Assembly: GCA_029260795.1 (NCBI GenBank)
Contig: JAJDCO010000140.1
Coordinates: 1 to 34,596 of the forward strand
Direction of reading: 5' to 3'
Source: Planctomycetota bacterium
GTDB lineage: Bacteria; Planctomycetota; OFTM77
Length of the DNA: 34,596 nucleotides
Shown one piece after another: positions 34,022-34,596 of the stretch. Numbering within the stretch: the stretch's first letter is position 1; every line of letters starts with the position of its first letter. Below the pieces are notes generated by a model. That model was not told where the DNA came from. It did no database searches and was given only the letters and a program-made list of their open reading frames with translations. The position numbers and the translations under genes are program-made.

Positions 34022-34456
34022 ATGCCACGCCGCTCCTCGATCGGGTCCCGCGTCGCCGGAATCGACGGCTGCCGCAGGGGCTGGGTGGTCACCTTTGCGA
34101 AGGTGGCCTCGGGACTGAGTGAACGCATCGAGCTCTGTCCCACCTTCGAAGACGCGATGACGGTGACCGCCGACGTGGCCGTGATCGCGGTCGACATGCC
34201 GATCGGCTTGCTCGACGATCCGCGCCCCGGGGGGCGGCCCTGCGACGTCGAGGCGCGGCGTCGCTTGCCGGGACGCACGAGCTCGGTCTTCTCCCCGCCG
34301 CCACGACGCGTGCTCGAAGCGCGCCTATTCGAAGAGGCTCGGGGCCACGGCATGACGATCCAGTCGTTTCACCTGCTGCCGAAGATCCGCGAGATCGACG
34401 CATGGATCGACCCCGATCGCCAGCTCCGCGTCCGCGAGGCGCATCCGGAGCTCTAG
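34022..34456 (+). pseudogene. DUF429 protein, truncated at the conserved HPE motif
   Basis: 144 residues from the ATG at 34022 with AGGA eight bases ahead. The DUF429 pattern is clear: VAGIDGCRRGWVV (11-23), VIAVDMPIGLLDD, GGRPCDVEARRRLPGR, then SSVFSPPPRRVLEA, QSFHLLPKIREIDAW and VREAHPEL. Members usually continue for about 90 more residues after the 'E.HPE' motif, but here a TAG follows at once (34454-34456). The next bases are less GC-rich and do not encode the missing part in any frame I checked. The gene is probably interrupted by an insertion or rearrangement whose other side lies outside the window. DUF429 is a predicted nuclease-like RNase H-fold family of unknown role. Confidence 0.75.
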
Positions 34457-34596
34457 CTAGTTCCTGTTGCAAATGCCTCTGAATTGGCTCGACCGCAATT
34501 GGGCGTCACTGGCGCCTCGACCGATTGGATCGTCGGGCACCAGTATTGCCATCGGTTGCTTGCGATTTGGTCGAATAGATGCCTCAAGAGGCGGAC
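34457..34596. other. Unassigned right-edge sequence of different composition
   Basis: 140 bases that are visibly less GC-rich than the DUF429 fragment before them, starting after CTAGCTAG. Several frames are open across this short stretch, and none gives a recognisable protein. It may be the edge of a mobile element. Confidence 0.4.

Noticed and set aside
34457..34596. Open frames at the right edge on both strands
   Set aside because: 140 bases are too short to judge, several frames are open at once and none resembles DUF429 or a transposase.

Overview
GC-rich bacterial DNA, probably chromosomal and from a Gram-negative phylum with large genomes. Planctomycetota is my best guess. The reasons are an ECF sigma factor overlapping a giant FecR/VIT/VWA/TPR protein, abundant dispersed GC-rich palindromic repeats, and secreted cysteine-rich proteins with ordinary Sec signal peptides. 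Nothing here proves the phylum; Myxococcota or a similar group is possible.

Layout. 1-2.9 kb is mobile or degraded DNA: the tail of an ISL3-type transposase, a small sigma-70-like fragment behind a 50-bp (AG)25 microsatellite, an IS21-like remnant (truncated istA, istB, and a third winged-helix gene, all joined by ATGA overlaps), and a tandem GC-rich repeat. 2.9-10.7 kb is one minus-strand membrane-lipid operon, in transcription order: DUF1295 reductase-like protein, CNMT-like methyltransferase, acyl desaturase, FAD oxidoreductase, DUF1365, CFA-family methyltransferase, and a DUF2878-alpha/beta-hydrolase fusion. Six of the seven genes are linked by 4-base start/stop overlaps. A CpdA-like phosphodiesterase is divergent from it.

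11.9-15 kb holds two tandem paralogous secreted Cys-rich proteins of unknown family, separated by a terminator and a REP-like array; a short element is conserved upstream of both. 15-22.3 kb carries ordinary accessory genes: a stand-alone EF-Tu domain-3-like protein, a RimL-type acetyltransferase, a class C beta-lactamase-like lipoprotein, an unknown anchored protein, an OPT transporter, an aldo/keto reductase and a small YopX-like protein.

22.5-32.4 kb is a minus-strand pair: an ECF sigma factor whose stop overlaps the start of a 3103-residue membrane protein. That protein has an anti-sigma-like cytosolic N-terminus, one TM helix, two FecR-like segments, VIT, VWA, a linker domain and about 1600 residues of TPR-like solenoid. 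I read this as a one-piece anti-sigma/sensor. 32.5-33.3 kb is a non-coding tandem repeat array. The window ends with a GNAT gene and a DUF429 gene cut off at its conserved HPE motif, next to DNA of different composition.

The most interesting items are the giant sigma/anti-sigma pair and the lipid operon, whose CFA-like enzyme lacks two of the bicarbonate-site residues known from E. coli Cfa.
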